A DNA stretch of 64,000 bases from Phaseolibacter flectens ATCC 12775 (GTDB lineage: Bacteria > Pseudomonadota > Gammaproteobacteria > Enterobacterales > Enterobacteriaceae). Of the stretch, positions 48,054 to 58,992 are shown one piece after another. The stretch lies in the NCBI RefSeq assembly GCF_000518745.1, contig NZ_KI912487.1, forward strand, positions 653,954 to 717,953, in the 5' to 3' direction. The notes beneath the pieces are model-generated. The model was not told the origin of the DNA and made no database searches. It saw nothing but the letters and a program-made list of their open reading frames with translations. A program made the translations under genes and the position numbers. The stretch's first letter is position 1. Each line of letters begins with the position of its first letter.

Positions 48054-49343
48054 CTAGTGCTGTAATAAGGACGCGAGAGTCAAGACACCCAGTCCCGTCG
48101 CGCCTGCTGACCAGTGTTCTACTGCACTTTTACGGTAAGTTGCAGAACAATCAATGTGGATCCATCCTTGGCGATAATGCTCAACAAAATGGGATAAAAA
48201 TGCGGCTGCCGTACTGGCACCTGCCGTATGGGCCGCACCCGCTACATTACTTAAATCGGCAAAGTTGGAGGGCAAATGTTGCCGATGAAATTCAGCCAAC
48301 GGTAAACGCCAGAAGGCTTCACCTACGGCCTCGGCACGACTGAGCAAGTTTTCAGCGGCCGAGTCATCAAAACTGAACATGGCATGGTAATCGTTGCCGA
48401 GTGCTACTTTCGCCGCGCCAGTTAAGGTCGCGGCATCGATCAATAATTGAGGTTGACAGGCACTGGCATCAATTAATCCATCTGCTAATACTAACCGTCC
48501 TTCCGCATCGGTGTTCATTACCTCGACGGTCTTACCGTTACGATATCGAATAATATCACCCAGTCGGAAAGCATCGCCACTGACCATATTGTCCGCACAA
48601 CATAAGAATAATTTAACTCGGCGATCGAGGCCGCGTGAAGCAGCCAAGGCTAAGGCTCCAGTCAAGGTTGCCGCACCACCCATATCCGACTTCATTGAGT
48701 CCATCGGGCCACTCGGTTTAAGACTGTAACCGCCCGTATCAAAGGTGATCCCTTTCCCAACCAAACAGGCATAAACAGGCGTTTCATCAAGGCCTGAGGG
48801 ATTATAATCCATGACCAGTAATACCGGCGGGCGGGCAGAACCTCGACCCACCGTATGCAAGCCCATGTAACCCTGTTCGCTGAGTGCGTCCCCTTTTATG
48901 ATGGAGAATTTAAACTGTGCAGGGACAATCTCATTCATGAGGTCAACGGCTGATCGTGCCAGTTGCTCAGGCGAGAGATCCTCCGCAGGAAGGTTGATGG
49001 TTTCTCTGACCCAATCGATGATCTGTAGTCGACGATGCAATTCATCTTGGTCACTGACAGACAATGTTGGCCATTCCACATGACATTTCCCTTTCGGGGA
49101 ACGGAAGCCTTGCCAGAACGCCCAACATTGTTCTAATTCCCAGCCTGCCCCCCTTAACTGAACCTGTTTTATGCCTTGCCCTTCCAATTTTCTGGCCGCT
49201 TTTTGGATTTGTGCCAAAGCGTGAGGCTGGCTGAGGTGCAATGTAATTTGTTGGGCGTCAAAAGAAAGTAACGCCCCTTGCCCCCAACAGGCGGCGGCGG
49301 GTTCATGACTGAGTACAATAGAAAAGGGTTGATTAGTCATCAC
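48054..49343 (-). CDS. pepB: Peptidase B (M17 leucyl aminopeptidase family)
   Basis: Broad-specificity cytosolic aminopeptidase with two metal ions. The signature [14 protein letters not shown] lies near residue 275, and the [14 protein letters not shown] metal-binding lysine and aspartate region lies near residue 195. 429 residues. It starts 8 bp after iscX, so the two are likely co-transcribed. Confidence 0.96.
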   Translation of the reverse strand: MMTNQPFSIVLSHEPAAACWGQGALLSFDAQQITLHLSQPHALAQIQKAARKLEGQGIKQVQLRGAGWELEQCWAFWQGFRSPKGKCHVEWPTLSVSDQDELHRRLQIIDWVRETINLPAEDLSPEQLARSAVDLMNEIVPAQFKFSIIKGDALSEQGYMGLHTVGRGSARPPVLLVMDYNPSGLDETPVYACLVGKGITFDTGGYSLKPSGPMDSMKSDMGGAATLTGALALAASRGLDRRVKLFLCCADNMVSGDAFRLGDIIRYRNGKTVEVMNTDAEGRLVLADGLIDASACQPQLLIDAATLTGAAKVALGNDYHAMFSFDDSAAENLLSRAEAVGEAFWRLPLAEFHRQHLPSNFADLSNVAGAAHTAGASTAAAFLSHFVEHYRQGWIHIDCSATYRKSAVEHWSAGATGLGVLTLASLLQH

Positions 49344-49351
49344 TGATTCCT

Positions 49352-49561
49352 TTAGGCTTCGCGATATTCATCTATCCAGATTAACAGAATCGCTTCGAGT
49401 ATTTTTTCACTGGATGCGGCCGGATCATCGTTAAACCCGTCGAGATCACAAATCCACTGATGCAAATCGGTAAAACGGACGCTTAACGGATCCGTATCCG
49501 GAAATTTATCATATAATGCTTCACCAATCTCACGACTGTCACGCCAGCTTAAAGACATCAT
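49352..49561 (-). CDS. iscX: Fe-S assembly protein IscX
   Basis: A small acidic protein of 68-69 residues that binds IscS and iron and regulates cluster assembly. The IscX signature is clear: [13 protein letters not shown], then [16 protein letters not shown] and IDEYREA at the end. The two adjacent ATG codons at 49561 and 49558 follow GGAGAG; the second has better spacing. A terminator separates it from fdx. Confidence 0.95.
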   Translation of the reverse strand: MMSLSWRDSREIGEALYDKFPDTDPLSVRFTDLHQWICDLDGFNDDPAASSEKILEAILLIWIDEYREA

Positions 49562-49575
49562 GCTCTCCTACCATT

Positions 49576-49603
49576 TAAAAAGCCAGGCTGTCTTTGCCTG
49601 GCT
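49576..49603 (-). terminator. Terminator between fdx and iscX
   Basis: Reading the minus strand, AGCCAGGC and GCCTGGCT form an 8-bp stem with a 7-nt loop, followed by TTTTT. It lies just beyond fdx and 15 bp before the iscX start. Confidence 0.85.
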
Positions 49604-49621
49604 CGGTGATTCAGTATGTGA

Positions 49622-49957
49622 TTAATGTTCTCGTGCATGGTTGATGGTGTAACGAGGAAACTCCACCGTTAAATCCTGATCTGAGATCTTTGCCTGGCAG
49701 CTCAAGCGGCTTTCCGGCTCCAATCCCCATGCTTTATCAAGCATGTCATCTTCATCTTCAGTGCTTTCAGCCAAAGAATCAAACCCTTCTCTTATCACAC
49801 AATGGCAAGTTGTACAGGCACAAGATTTTTCACATGCATGTTCCACTTCAATTCCATGACGTAAAGCCACATCAAGAATCGTTTCACCGGGCTGTGCTTC
49901 GTACACTCCGCCTTCAGGCAACAGTTCTTTATGTGGCAAAATTACAATTTTTGGCAT
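49622..49957 (-). CDS. fdx: ISC-type [2Fe-2S] ferredoxin
   Basis: Electron donor in Fe-S cluster assembly. The four cluster ligands are visible in [14 protein letters not shown] (Cys42, 48 and 51 positions) and SRLSCQAKI. 111 residues, as in E. coli. It follows hscA after 2 bp, forming the hscBA-fdx run. Confidence 0.97.
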   Translation of the reverse strand: MPKIVILPHKELLPEGGVYEAQPGETILDVALRHGIEVEHACEKSCACTTCHCVIREGFDSLAESTEDEDDMLDKAWGLEPESRLSCQAKISDQDLTVEFPRYTINHAREH

Positions 49958-49959
49958 TT

Positions 49960-51810
49960 TTAAACCTCATCCACAGATTGACCCATTAATGCCTGCCGAA
50001 TAGAGTTATCCATACGACGCGCGGCAAAATCTTGAGTCACTTTATCCAGTTGTTTTATGCTATCGATGATGACCTGAGCATTCTCAGACGTTACCGCCTG
50101 TTGTAATTGCTGAAAGGCGGCAATAATTAATTGATATTCATCAGGTTTCAGTATCGATTTATCCGCGTTCAACGCTGATCCCACACTTTCTAGTACGCGC
50201 AGACCTTCCACTTTCTGCTCGGCAAGCTTACGAGCTGTCATATCATGTTCAGCGTAAGAGACAGAGTCAGTCAGCATGGTAGCTATCTCGTTTTCGCTCA
50301 AACCGTAAGACGGTTTCACTTGGATCGAGGCTTCAACACCCGTGGATTTTTCCATTGCCGTGACATTTAATAGGCCATCAGCATCGACCTGAAATGTTAC
50401 TCGGATATGCGCGCCTCCCGCAGGTAAAGCAGGCAATCCACGCAATGAAAAACGTGCTAATGAACGACAATCCTGCACCAGCTCACGCTCACCTTGCACA
50501 ACATGCAAGCTCATGGCACTTTGTCCATCCTTAAAGGTGGTAAATTCTTGGGCTCGGGCAACGGGAATGGTGGTATTACGTGGGATCACTTTTTCGACCA
50601 ACCCCCCCATGGTTTCCAGGCCAAGGGATAAGGGGATCACATCCAGCAATAAGATGTCACTTTCCGGTTTATTACCCACCAGAATATCGGCTTGAATCGC
50701 CGCGCCCAATGCCACCACACGATCAGGATCAAGGTGGGTTAAAGGCTGCCGACCAAAGAACTGTGCCGTCTGTTGTCTAACCGCGGGCACCCGCGTCGAT
50801 CCCCCTACCATCACGACTTGTTGAACATCGTCAATACTGATTTCCGCATCTTTCAAGGCGCGCCGACAGGCGTTGAGGGTTCTTTTGATCAAGGGCGCGA
50901 TCAATTGATTGAACGTCGCACGATTTAACTCACCTTTAAAGCCCGCAACATCAATAGGAACTGACTCGGCCTCACTGAGGGCGATCTTAGCAGCAACCGC
51001 GGCATCAAGGATCGCGCGTTGAATATATCGGTCTTCACCTGCGGTGATCCCCGCTTGTGATTCGATCCAACCAGCAATAATTTGATCGAAATCATCGCCG
51101 CCTAACGCCGAGTCTCCCCCCGTCGCAAGCACTTCGAATATACCGCGCTGTAGGCGTAAAATCGAAATATCAAAGGTACCCCCACCAAGATCATACACGG
51201 CAATGATACCTTCTTGACCCGAATCAAGGCCATAAGCAACAGCCGCTGCCGTCGGCTCGTTCAGTAAACGTAACACCTTCAGTCCCGCTAAACGTGCCGC
51301 ATCTTTTGTTCCTTGACGCTGAGCGTCATCAAAATAAGCCGGAACGGTAATCACCACACCGTCAAGCGCTCCCCCTAAGGTCTGTTCAGCGCGAGCCGCC
51401 AGTGTCGCCAAAATTTCAGAAGAAACTTGGATAGGATTGATTGGGCCGTCGTCGGTGACCATGGCAGGTAATCCCGTTTCACTCTCTTGAAACTGATAAG
51501 GCAATTGAGGGTAGCGCTGTCGGATATCATTCAACGAGCGACCCAACAGACGTTTAACGGAACTGAATGTATGCAGAGGATCGACCACTGCTTGTTGCCT
51601 CGCGGCATAACCGACGACTTTCTGCTGAGCATGATAACGTACAACCGAGGGGAGTAAATGGCGGCCTTCATCGTCAGGCAACGTATCAGGTTGTCCACTG
51701 CGTACTGTTGCCACCAGTGAGTGTGTGGTTCCCAAATCAATCCCCGCCGCCAGTCGGTGCTGGTGTGGCGATGTGCTCAAGCCGGGTTCACTGATTTGTA
51801 ATAACGCCAT
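49960..51810 (-). CDS. hscA: Fe-S chaperone HscA (Hsp66)
   Basis: Specialised Hsp70 that helps transfer clusters from IscU to targets by recognising its LPPVK motif. The ATPase domain begins with [14 protein letters not shown], has the [15 protein letters not shown] phosphate loop and the [14 protein letters not shown] segment. The substrate-binding domain follows from about residue 385. 616 residues. Located 12 bp after hscB. Confidence 0.97.
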   Translation of the reverse strand: MALLQISEPGLSTSPHQHRLAAGIDLGTTHSLVATVRSGQPDTLPDDEGRHLLPSVVRYHAQQKVVGYAARQQAVVDPLHTFSSVKRLLGRSLNDIRQRYPQLPYQFQESETGLPAMVTDDGPINPIQVSSEILATLAARAEQTLGGALDGVVITVPAYFDDAQRQGTKDAARLAGLKVLRLLNEPTAAAVAYGLDSGQEGIIAVYDLGGGTFDISILRLQRGIFEVLATGGDSALGGDDFDQIIAGWIESQAGITAGEDRYIQRAILDAAVAAKIALSEAESVPIDVAGFKGELNRATFNQLIAPLIKRTLNACRRALKDAEISIDDVQQVVMVGGSTRVPAVRQQTAQFFGRQPLTHLDPDRVVALGAAIQADILVGNKPESDILLLDVIPLSLGLETMGGLVEKVIPRNTTIPVARAQEFTTFKDGQSAMSLHVVQGERELVQDCRSLARFSLRGLPALPAGGAHIRVTFQVDADGLLNVTAMEKSTGVEASIQVKPSYGLSENEIATMLTDSVSYAEHDMTARKLAEQKVEGLRVLESVGSALNADKSILKPDEYQLIIAAFQQLQQAVTSENAQVIIDSIKQLDKVTQDFAARRMDNSIRQALMGQSVDEV

Positions 51811-51822
51811 AAAAATTTCCCA

Positions 51823-52338
51823 TTAAAAATCGAGCAGAGTTTCTTCAAGTTGCTCAGCTTGGACTTGAAGTCGACTGACAAAACGTAATTTACGAACAGC
51901 CTTCGCGGCCTCAAGCCACTGACTGGCGCTCAGGGTTGCCGACGTTTGCGCCAGCAATTCATGCTCTATATTCGACAATTTTAGCATAAAAGCCTGAAGA
52001 CCACCTTCATCTCGCTGTGCTTCCAAAACTTCAAGCTGTTCACGCAATTCCAGTTGCTGCGTCAGGAAAAACGTGTCCTGCATTGTCAGCTGTTCATTTG
52101 CGATATCAATACCTTGCAGAGATAATAAATATTCAGCCCGGGATAAAGGTTTACGCAATGCCTGATAAGCTTGATTGACCGTAGTCGCAACCTGTACTGC
52201 CTGCAATTTTTCTTGCTCGGTTCCATGAGCAAACCTATCAGGGTGGGTTTCTCTTTGTACCTCTTGAAAACGATGACTCAATAAAGAAAGATCGATATCA
52301 AAGGTCTGGGGCAGATCAAACAAGTCAAAATAGTTCAT
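51823..52338 (-). CDS. hscB: J-domain co-chaperone HscB
   Basis: Brings IscU to HscA and stimulates its ATPase. The J domain with the HPD motif (ETHPDRFAHG, about residue 33) is followed by a helical IscU-binding domain. 171 residues. First gene after a strong terminator that separates it from iscA. Confidence 0.97.
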   Translation of the reverse strand: MNYFDLFDLPQTFDIDLSLLSHRFQEVQRETHPDRFAHGTEQEKLQAVQVATTVNQAYQALRKPLSRAEYLLSLQGIDIANEQLTMQDTFFLTQQLELREQLEVLEAQRDEGGLQAFMLKLSNIEHELLAQTSATLSASQWLEAAKAVRKLRFVSRLQVQAEQLEETLLDF

Positions 52339-52362
52339 AGTTAACTTAACTGACAGTATTTA

Positions 52363-52395
52363 ACAAAACAATCGCCCCAGTTCTACTGGGGCGAT
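52363..52395 (-). terminator. Terminator within isc cluster, between iscA and hscB
   Basis: Reading the minus strand, ATCGCCCCAG and CTGGGGCGAT make a perfect 10-bp stem with a 5-nt loop, followed by TGTTTTGTT. It sits 24 bp beyond the iscA stop, inside the isc cluster, and may limit expression of hscBA-fdx relative to iscRSUA. Confidence 0.85.
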
Positions 52396-52418
52396 TTCAT
52401 TGATGCTACGCTGTGGGA

Positions 52419-52742
52419 TTATACGTTAAAACTTTCACCACAGCCGCATTCATCTTTCACGTTGGGGTTATTAAATTTAAAACCTTCGTTCAGGCCTTCT
52501 TTAACAAAATCCAATTCGGTGCCATCGAGGTAAACAAGACTTTTTCCATCGACAATAATTTTAACACCTTTCTGTTCAAAAACCTGATCTTCCGGCTGCA
52601 ATTCATCAACAAATTCCAGTACATAAGCCATGCCAGAACAACCTGATGTTCTGACTGCCAACCGCAAACCCACTCCACGACCTCGATTAGCAAGAAAAGC
52701 ACTTATTCTGGCAGCGGCGGAATCGCTCAGGGAAATTCCCAT
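52419..52742 (-). CDS. iscA: A-type Fe-S carrier IscA
   Basis: Carries iron or clusters to apo-proteins. The three conserved cysteines are in [11 protein letters not shown] (Cys35) and [11 protein letters not shown] (Cys99 and Cys101). 107 residues with N-terminal [13 protein letters not shown]. Follows iscU after 14 bp. Confidence 0.97.
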   Translation of the reverse strand: MGISLSDSAAARISAFLANRGRGVGLRLAVRTSGCSGMAYVLEFVDELQPEDQVFEQKGVKIIVDGKSLVYLDGTELDFVKEGLNEGFKFNNPNVKDECGCGESFNV

Positions 52743-52756
52743 CCAATCCCCCTTAC

Positions 52757-53143
52757 TTAATTTACTGACTTTTTACTTTTATAGTCATCAATGGCCGCTT
52801 TAATCGCATCTTCAGCTAAAATAGAGCAGTGAATTTTGACGGGGGGCAATTCTAACTCTTCAGCAATTTGCATGTTAGAAATACTGCTTGCTTCATCCAA
52901 CGATTTTCCTTTAACCCATTCTGTAATCAATGAGCTTGAGGCAATCGCCGAACCACACCCGTAAGTTTTAAAGCGCGCGTCTTCAATGATCCCTTTGTCA
53001 CTGACCTTGATTTGCAATTTCATGACATCACCACAAGCAGGCGCACCCACCATACCACTGCCAATACTAGGGTCATTATTATCGAAAGAACCCACATTTC
53101 GAGGGTTCTCATAATGATCAATTACTTTTTCGCTATAAGCCAT
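52757..53143 (-). CDS. iscU: Fe-S scaffold IscU
   Basis: Scaffold on which [2Fe-2S] clusters are built. Cysteines are in [20 protein letters not shown] and KIHCSILAE, with the HscA-recognition motif LPPVK just before the last. 128 residues, as in E. coli. Between iscS (25-bp gap) and iscA. Confidence 0.98.
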   Translation of the reverse strand: MAYSEKVIDHYENPRNVGSFDNNDPSIGSGMVGAPACGDVMKLQIKVSDKGIIEDARFKTYGCGSAIASSSLITEWVKGKSLDEASSISNMQIAEELELPPVKIHCSILAEDAIKAAIDDYKSKKSVN

Positions 53144-53168
53144 ACTTGATACTCCTGCAATTCAGAAA

Positions 53169-54383
53169 TTAGTGATGTGCCCATTCAATACTATTCAGAT
53201 CCACTCCAGCCTTAAACATCTCCCACAATGGAGAGAGATCACGCAGGCGTCCAATGGATTTATGAACCAGTTCAATCGCGTAATCCACTTCTTGCTCAGT
53301 GGTAAAACGTCCCAAAGAAAAACGGATTGAACTATGAGCCAACTCATCAGTCATTCCTAATGCACGTAATACATAAGACGGTTCCAGACTGGCAGACGTA
53401 CAGGCTGAGCCTGAGGATACCGCCAAGTCTTTCAGTGCCATAATCAGTGATTCACCTTCGACATAGTTGAAACTGACATTGAGGATATTTGCTGCCCCTT
53501 GTTCGAGGCTACCATTTAAGTACACTTCCTCAAGGTTTTTTAGTCCATTCCACAATCTGTCTCTAAGCGTACGCAGACGTGCCATTTCATCGGCCATTTC
53601 TTCTTTGGCGATACGATAGGCTTCACCCATCCCGACAATTTGGTGAACAGGCAATGTTCCTGATCGCATACCTCTTTCATGGCCACCGCCGTGGATCTGC
53701 GCTTCAAGCCTAATACGCGGCTTACGGCGGACATATAAACCACCGATACCTTTAGGCCCATAAATTTTGTGAGCAGAAAAGGACATCAGGTCCACGTTCA
53801 GTTCAGCCAAGTTTATCGGTAACTTCCCAACACTCTGGGTCGCATCAACGTGAAAGATTATACCACGTTCACGGCACATTTCACCAATACTCTCAATATC
53901 CTGAATCACACCAATTTCATTATTCACATGCATAATTGAAACCAAAATGGTGTCATCACGGAGTGCTGCTTTGAATACCTGAAGATCTAATAAGCCATTT
54001 TTCTCTGGTGCCAAGTAAGTCACCTCAAACCCTTCACGCTCTAATTGGCGGCAGGTATCTAAGACAGCTTTATGTTCTGTTTTACAAGTAACAATGTGCT
54101 TGCCTTTTTTCTGATAGAACTGCGCAGCGCCTTTTATGGCCAGATTATCAGACTCAGTTGCACCTGAGGTAAACACAATTTCACGGGCATCCGCACCAAT
54201 TAATTCAGCAACCTGATTACGTGCAATATCAACAGCCTCTTCTGACTGCCATCCAAAACGGTGTGAACGTGACGCGGGATTACCAAAGGTGCCATCCAGG
54301 GTCAAAAACTGCATCATTTTCTCAGCAACCCTTGGATCAGCAGGGGTTGTGGCAGAATAATCCAGGTAAATGGGTAATTTCAT
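53169..54383 (-). CDS. iscS: Cysteine desulfurase IscS
   Basis: PLP enzyme that supplies sulfur for Fe-S clusters and tRNA thiolation. The PLP lysine lies in [12 protein letters not shown] (about residue 206) and the mobile persulfide cysteine in [10 protein letters not shown] (about residue 328). 404 residues. Follows iscR after about 90 bp. Confidence 0.98.
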   Translation of the reverse strand: MKLPIYLDYSATTPADPRVAEKMMQFLTLDGTFGNPASRSHRFGWQSEEAVDIARNQVAELIGADAREIVFTSGATESDNLAIKGAAQFYQKKGKHIVTCKTEHKAVLDTCRQLEREGFEVTYLAPEKNGLLDLQVFKAALRDDTILVSIMHVNNEIGVIQDIESIGEMCRERGIIFHVDATQSVGKLPINLAELNVDLMSFSAHKIYGPKGIGGLYVRRKPRIRLEAQIHGGGHERGMRSGTLPVHQIVGMGEAYRIAKEEMADEMARLRTLRDRLWNGLKNLEEVYLNGSLEQGAANILNVSFNYVEGESLIMALKDLAVSSGSACTSASLEPSYVLRALGMTDELAHSSIRFSLGRFTTEQEVDYAIELVHKSIGRLRDLSPLWEMFKAGVDLNSIEWAHH

Positions 54384-54473
54384 TGCGGTTAAACTCCGTA
54401 CATCACTTCAATGCTTATATTGTAATGGTTTTACACAAAACGCCTTAACCTAAGTGGCTAACAATCGGCAAAC

Positions 54474-54968
54474 TTACAAATTCAGATTGACTTCAATATT
54501 ATCTTGAGACCGCCCTTGCTGAAAACGTCGATTGTCATTATGTTGTCTTTCAGACACATCGATAACTTCCTTATTATTAACGAGTTCCTCAAGAGAGATG
54601 TCGTTAAGAAAGCCACTAATACGTTCACTCAGGTCACGCCATAATGTATGAGTCAAACAGCGCTCACCGCCTTGGCATCCCTCTTTACCTTGGCATTTAG
54701 TTGCATCAACGGACTCATCCACAGCAGAGATAACAGTGCCAACCGAGATGGCACTGGGCTCTTTGCCTAACAAATATCCACCACCCGGCCCACGCACACT
54801 GGATACCAAGCCATTGCGACGAAGACGAGCAAATAATTGTTCCAGGTAGGATAATGAAATGCCTTGACGTTCAGAAATATCAGCTAAAGGGACAGGGCCT
54901 GTCTCTGAATTTAAAGCCACATCAAGCATGGCAGTCACAGCATAACGTCCTTTGGATGTTAATCTCAT
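54474..54968 (-). CDS. iscR: Fe-S cluster regulator IscR
   Basis: Rrf2-family repressor of the isc operon when it carries a [2Fe-2S] cluster. The winged-helix starts with [16 protein letters not shown]. The cluster ligands are in [17 protein letters not shown] (three cysteines and the following histidine, about residues 92-107). The ATG at 54968 is the conserved start; an earlier TTG lies upstream. About 164 residues. Two IscR-type sites lie upstream. Confidence 0.97.
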   Translation of the reverse strand: MRLTSKGRYAVTAMLDVALNSETGPVPLADISERQGISLSYLEQLFARLRRNGLVSSVRGPGGGYLLGKEPSAISVGTVISAVDESVDATKCQGKEGCQGGERCLTHTLWRDLSERISGFLNDISLEELVNNKEVIDVSERQHNDNRRFQQGRSQDNIEVNLNL

Positions 54969-55027
54969 GCAATACAACCTCAGTCAGGTTTTGTTAAAAA
55001 AAAGATAACTCAGACTATTATTGTGTC

Positions 55028-55077
55028 ATTCCCTACTTATATAGTCAACTATTTAACCGACTAACTTAGTCAGGTAT
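55028..55077 (-). promoter_or_regulatory. iscR promoter with two IscR type 1 sites
   Basis: On the minus strand, ATACCTGACTAAGTTAGTCGG (in 55054-55077) fits the type 1 IscR consensus very well. A second, weaker copy follows (55028-55052). It contains TTGACT, a -35 element, and a CACAAT -10 element lies 17 bp downstream. IscR with its cluster would block this promoter, as known in E. coli. Confidence 0.85.
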
Positions 55078-55099
55078 TTGCTCTGTTGGGCTACACGCG

Positions 55100-55650
55100 G
55101 GATAAGGCAACTCCATCGCATACTAATAATTACTTTAAAATTAGTCGTGTAGGGTAAAGTAGAATCGTATTAATGCGACACACGGCTCGGATAAATTCCT
55201 CTTTGGCACTGATTTTTATCTAGATCTACTCGGATAAATGGCCAATTCTCTTATTTCGGCGCTCGAGTTAGGGCGTAATTTAGGGTTATTCCAACATGAA
55301 TGCAACAGATGCTTAACATTTTTTCCCTCGCCTCGTCTCCTCCCACATCATTCGAACAACGGCCATCGGACAATCTCATTGAGAGCCAGCAAGTGGGATC
55401 GTGCCGAGAAGCATCTTGTATGAGGCGTCACGCCTTTGCTACAGGCTAGTCGGTGGCACTATCATTCAAATCAGAATCAGGATGTCTGCCCATTCATTTT
55501 AACAACATTGATGCTGACATCCTCCCCATCTTGCTTTCGGCGCTCAAATTCTCCGCTTGACCGCACGACAAAGTAAGCGGGGATCCCGGACGAATCGGCA
55601 TTCTTGCGCTAACAATCTGATTAGGCACGACTGATTACCGTCATGTCCAA
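55100..55650. other. iscR-trmJ spacer, no gene seen
   Basis: About 550 bp with no supported gene. A 61-codon plus-strand frame at 55238-55423 has no family match or ribosome site. In E. coli the two genes are close, so this looks like inserted or eroded DNA. Confidence 0.45.
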
Positions 55651-55651
55651 C

Positions 55652-55687
55652 AAAAATGAAAGGGGAATGCATCGCATTCCCCTTTCA
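55652..55687 (-). terminator. Strong terminator after trmJ
   Basis: TGAAAGGGGAATGC and its exact complement form a 14-bp stem with a 3-nt loop. Reading the minus strand it is followed by TTTTTG. It lies about 40 bp beyond the trmJ stop. Confidence 0.9.
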
Positions 55688-55725
55688 TCAATTGTGACTC
55701 AGTCAAGCTAGAGCAACAATACGGA

Positions 55726-56457
55726 TTATTTACTGGTCTGAGAGAGTGAGGCGAGGATGCCACGTAAAATGCTCAGTTCGTCTTTTTCTGGCCTCGCACG
55801 CGTAAAGAGGCGACGCATCTTACTCATTACTTGCCCTGGATTCGATTGACGAATAAATCCATTATCCAGTAATACGTTTTCCAAATGCTGATAAAAGCGC
55901 TCCAGATCATCAGCCCGAGGATAGAGTAACTCCGTTTCCTCTTCGCTGTGATTGCTTTTAACTTGACTTTGCGCCAGCCACGCCATCCGTACTTCATAAG
56001 CAATGGTTTGCACTGCCATCGCCAAATTCAGTGAACTGTATTCAGGGTTGGCGGGGATAGCCACATGGTAATGACATTTCTGCAGTTCTTGATTGGTTAA
56101 CCCAACCCGTTCACGACCAAACACAAGTGCAACCTGACCAAGACGCGCCTCAGACACACTTTTTTCACCACATTGCCTCGCATCAAGCATCGGCCAAGGT
56201 AAGGTCCGTGAACGGGCGCTGGTGCCAACAACCAACGTACAACCACCGATTGCCTGATCGAGTGTTTCAACAATTGTCGCATTGCCGATTAAGTCACTGG
56301 CACCCGCAGCGAGAGAGATCGCTTGCGAATCCGGCTCAAGTAACGGATTTACCAGATAAAGGTGGTTTAGCCCCATGGTTTTCATGGCACGAGCAACTGA
56401 GCCCATGTTGCCTGTATGAGAAGTTTCTACCAGTACAATACGAATATTTTCCAGCAT
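55726..56457 (-). CDS. trmJ: tRNA (cytidine/uridine-2'-O-)-methyltransferase TrmJ
   Basis: SPOUT-class enzyme that 2'-O-methylates position 32 of several tRNAs. The start has [20 protein letters not shown], and the knot region has [15 protein letters not shown] and the [10 protein letters not shown] motif. ATG at 56457 gives 243 residues, near the E. coli length; the upstream ATG at 56505 would add 16 residues with no homology. Divergent from suhB. Confidence 0.95.
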   Translation of the reverse strand: MLENIRIVLVETSHTGNMGSVARAMKTMGLNHLYLVNPLLEPDSQAISLAAGASDLIGNATIVETLDQAIGGCTLVVGTSARSRTLPWPMLDARQCGEKSVSEARLGQVALVFGRERVGLTNQELQKCHYHVAIPANPEYSSLNLAMAVQTIAYEVRMAWLAQSQVKSNHSEEETELLYPRADDLERFYQHLENVLLDNGFIRQSNPGQVMSKMRRLFTRARPEKDELSILRGILASLSQTSK

Positions 56458-56581
56458 ATAAGGGGTGCTTGTCTGATGTGGATGAGTGTGGGGCGATACT
56501 AACATATAAAGAGACTTTTACTAAAGAGTCTGATACCATACTTGCGTTTTTTCGTTCTTTAACATCCAGTGGGAATAACTG

Positions 56582-57385
56582 ATGCATCCAATGCTGAATA
56601 TCGCCGTGCGCGCCGCGCGCAAGGCAGGAAATCTGATCGCCAAAAATTATGAAACGCCTGACGCTGTCGAAACGAGCCAAAAAGGCAGTAATGATTTTGT
56701 TACCAACGTCGATCATGAGGCAGAACGCCTGATTGTAGAAATCATTCGTAAATCTTACCCTAAACACAGTATCGTGACTGAAGAAGGGGGGGATTTAGGT
56801 GGCGAAGATACTGATATTCAATGGGTTATCGATCCTCTGGATGGCACCAGCAATTTCATCAAACGCTTACCACATTTTTCCGTTTCCATTGCCGTCAGAG
56901 TCAAAGGTCGTACTGAAGTGGGTGTTGTCTATGATCCAATGCGCAATGAGTTATTTACCGCCGTCCGCGGTCAAGGTTCTCAGCTGAATGGTTACCGTCT
57001 GCGCGGTAGTTCAGCCCGCGATCTTGATGGCACGATCCTTGCGACAGGTTTTCCTTTCAAAGCCCGTCAACACAGCCAGTCCTATATGAAGATCCTCACT
57101 AAACTCTTCGGTCGTTGTGCCGATTTCCGCCGTACTGGCTCTGCCGCCTTGGATCTGGCTTATGTAGCAGCAGGACGGGTTGATGGTTTCTTTGAAATCG
57201 GTTTAAAACCTTGGGATTTTGCCGCAGGCGAATTATTAGTCCGTGAAGCGGGTGGCCTGATCACTGATTTTACTGGCAACCATAACTACCTGAGCTCAGG
57301 CAATCTGGTTGCAGGCACGCCTCGTGTTGTCAAAGCGATGTTAGGTGAAATGCGCGATGAATTAAGTGAAGCCCTAAAAAGGTAA
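56582..57385 (+). CDS. suhB: Inositol-1-monophosphatase SuhB / Nus factor
   Basis: Phosphatase of the IMPase family that in E. coli also acts in ribosomal RNA antitermination with NusA/B/E/G. The metal-binding signature IDPLDGTSNFIKRLPHFSVS lies near residues 84-103, and the second motif WDFAAGELLVREAGG near residue 212. 267 residues. GGGAA precedes the ATG; divergent from trmJ. Confidence 0.97.
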   Translation: MHPMLNIAVRAARKAGNLIAKNYETPDAVETSQKGSNDFVTNVDHEAERLIVEIIRKSYPKHSIVTEEGGDLGGEDTDIQWVIDPLDGTSNFIKRLPHFSVSIAVRVKGRTEVGVVYDPMRNELFTAVRGQGSQLNGYRLRGSSARDLDGTILATGFPFKARQHSQSYMKILTKLFGRCADFRRTGSAALDLAYVAAGRVDGFFEIGLKPWDFAAGELLVREAGGLITDFTGNHNYLSSGNLVAGTPRVVKAMLGEMRDELSEALKR

Positions 57386-57415
57386 GCTCCCCTCCTTGCT
57401 CATGCCTTTATCACA

Positions 57416-57447
57416 ACAACACCAGTGAGAAATTGAGCTGGTGTTGT
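57416..57447 (+). terminator. Possible terminator after suhB
   Basis: ACAACACCAG and CTGGTGTTGT form a 10-bp stem with a 12-nt loop about 30 bp beyond suhB. No clear U tract follows, so termination is uncertain. Confidence 0.4.
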
Positions 57448-57615
57448 AAATCTAATCACTGCATTATTTCTGTCAATCTCTCAATTTTATAAAAATAAAA
57501 TTACCATACCATGTAATTTTGTGATCACCTTTACAAGCTTGTTATTGCCTTAACCTGTTATTGCTCTGCTAAAACTATGCTTAATCTGCCTTTCAATAAT
57601 AAGCAAGGAGCATCA

Positions 57616-58992
57616 ATGATCAGTCATGGGGACATCACCAGCACAGCGCCATTATCTCAGTCAGACCAACAAAAATTGTTATTGGCAAGCCTGATTATCC
57701 AACAATTCCCCTTGAGCATAAATGCACTTTATCAGCTTTGGCCACAATATCATCCAACAAAAAGCAAGCTGACTTCGCCCCCCCCCATGATCACTCTCAA
57801 TGCATTAACCCTCTGCTATCAATCAGGATCGGGTTACTGGCTCGTGAACAGTCGACTTGACCAGTATCTTGTCTTGTTCACGCTGTTACTCCATTTATTC
57901 AACCAATATGGTCAAATGCTTCTGTCGTTACCCGCATTGAAAATCGATCCTACCCATCGTCAGTTACTCAATCTTTCAGGGATCGCCAACAAAAAAAATT
58001 TACTACAACTCCTGAATTATTCAGCCAATAAACTAAATCGCTTCCTTTCTCCGCCTCAAAAATCAGTGCTCATCACCATGATGCAAGTGTTTATCCACGA
58101 CCCCAACGCCAAAAACATTGCCTTCTCAATACAGCAAAAACAGTGGTTAGGTGCCCGTCAAGAATATCACCTGAGTTGTCGCTTGGAACCGCTCTGGCGC
58201 CGTTACTATAATTATGCTTTCCTCGCCTGTCGTTTCTGGGCGCTATTGCTGAGTCTGACTGATCAGCCCAAGGTTGCCCCGGCCGAGTCGCCAACGTGGC
58301 CCGATCCGTTAATACCGCTAAGTCACGCCCTGGCCGAGAAAATGGCGCTGTTTAATCAAGACAGTTCCCCTTGGGACACGACACTCCCCTCACGGATCCA
58401 CCCTTTATTAAGACAACTTATCGCAAATATCCCCTTCAATTTACCGTTATTTCAAACTGATGGTCTCCGATTAGATCGCGAGCTGACTTGCGTAGCGCGG
58501 CATTTGCTGGTGCCTGTTGAAAATCACTATCACTTACATTTTAATTATCAACAACGTTGTTGGTTTATAGAGCAATTGTTACTGACTCATCCCCAACTAA
58601 AACATTATCATCGACTGCCTCTCACCATTCTGACCGGCTATCTCCCCGAACAGGAAAGAAGGCTAGAACGTCAGTTACGATCCTTACTGCATTATCCGTT
58701 GCAAATCACTTATCTGCCAATACAACGTTTCAACCTAGCGAACCTCGATGACAAGACCATTTTGATCCTTTCCGTTTATGCCTGTCACCTTCCCCTTTAC
58801 TCCCCCCCTATTATTCAGTGTGTCAAACAATTAACCGAACATCAGAAATGGTGCATCATCAAAATCGTGCTCGATGCATTAGCGGGAAGGATCAAACCTT
58901 CACAAATAAAAAAGGACGGCCTTCGCCGTCCTACTTCGCTAACCCTCCATTATGCATTTAGGCATAAACAGGATAACGTTGACAAAGTGTAA
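57616..58992 (+). CDS. csiE: CsiE-like stationary-phase protein
   Basis: Related to E. coli CsiE, a PRD-containing protein induced in stationary phase, and placed as in E. coli between suhB and glyA. The clearest matches are [20 protein letters not shown] and [11 protein letters not shown] near the C-terminus; the N-terminal half is diverged. ATG at 57616 with AAGGAG five bases upstream is chosen over ATG at 57577. The last ~35 codons run past the point where E. coli CsiE ends, through the glyA terminator, and overlap the glyA 3' end by 35 bp. They probably result from loss of the original stop. Function unproven. Confidence 0.75.
   Translation: MISHGDITSTAPLSQSDQQKLLLASLIIQQFPLSINALYQLWPQYHPTKSKLTSPPPMITLNALTLCYQSGSGYWLVNSRLDQYLVLFTLLLHLFNQYGQMLLSLPALKIDPTHRQLLNLSGIANKKNLLQLLNYSANKLNRFLSPPQKSVLITMMQVFIHDPNAKNIAFSIQQKQWLGARQEYHLSCRLEPLWRRYYNYAFLACRFWALLLSLTDQPKVAPAESPTWPDPLIPLSHALAEKMALFNQDSSPWDTTLPSRIHPLLRQLIANIPFNLPLFQTDGLRLDRELTCVARHLLVPVENHYHLHFNYQQRCWFIEQLLLTHPQLKHYHRLPLTILTGYLPEQERRLERQLRSLLHYPLQITYLPIQRFNLANLDDKTILILSVYACHLPLYSPPIIQCVKQLTEHQKWCIIKIVLDALAGRIKPSQIKKDGLRRPTSLTLHYAFRHKQDNVDKV
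58905..58931 (-). terminator. glyA terminator lying inside the csiE reading frame
   Basis: GGACGGC and GCCGTCC pair with a 4-nt loop. On the minus strand TTTTTTATTT follows. It is 27 bp beyond the glyA stop. Confidence 0.88.

Noticed and set aside
55238-55423. 61-codon open frame in the iscR-trmJ spacer
   Set aside because: No family, no ribosome site, and composition similar to the surrounding noncoding DNA.
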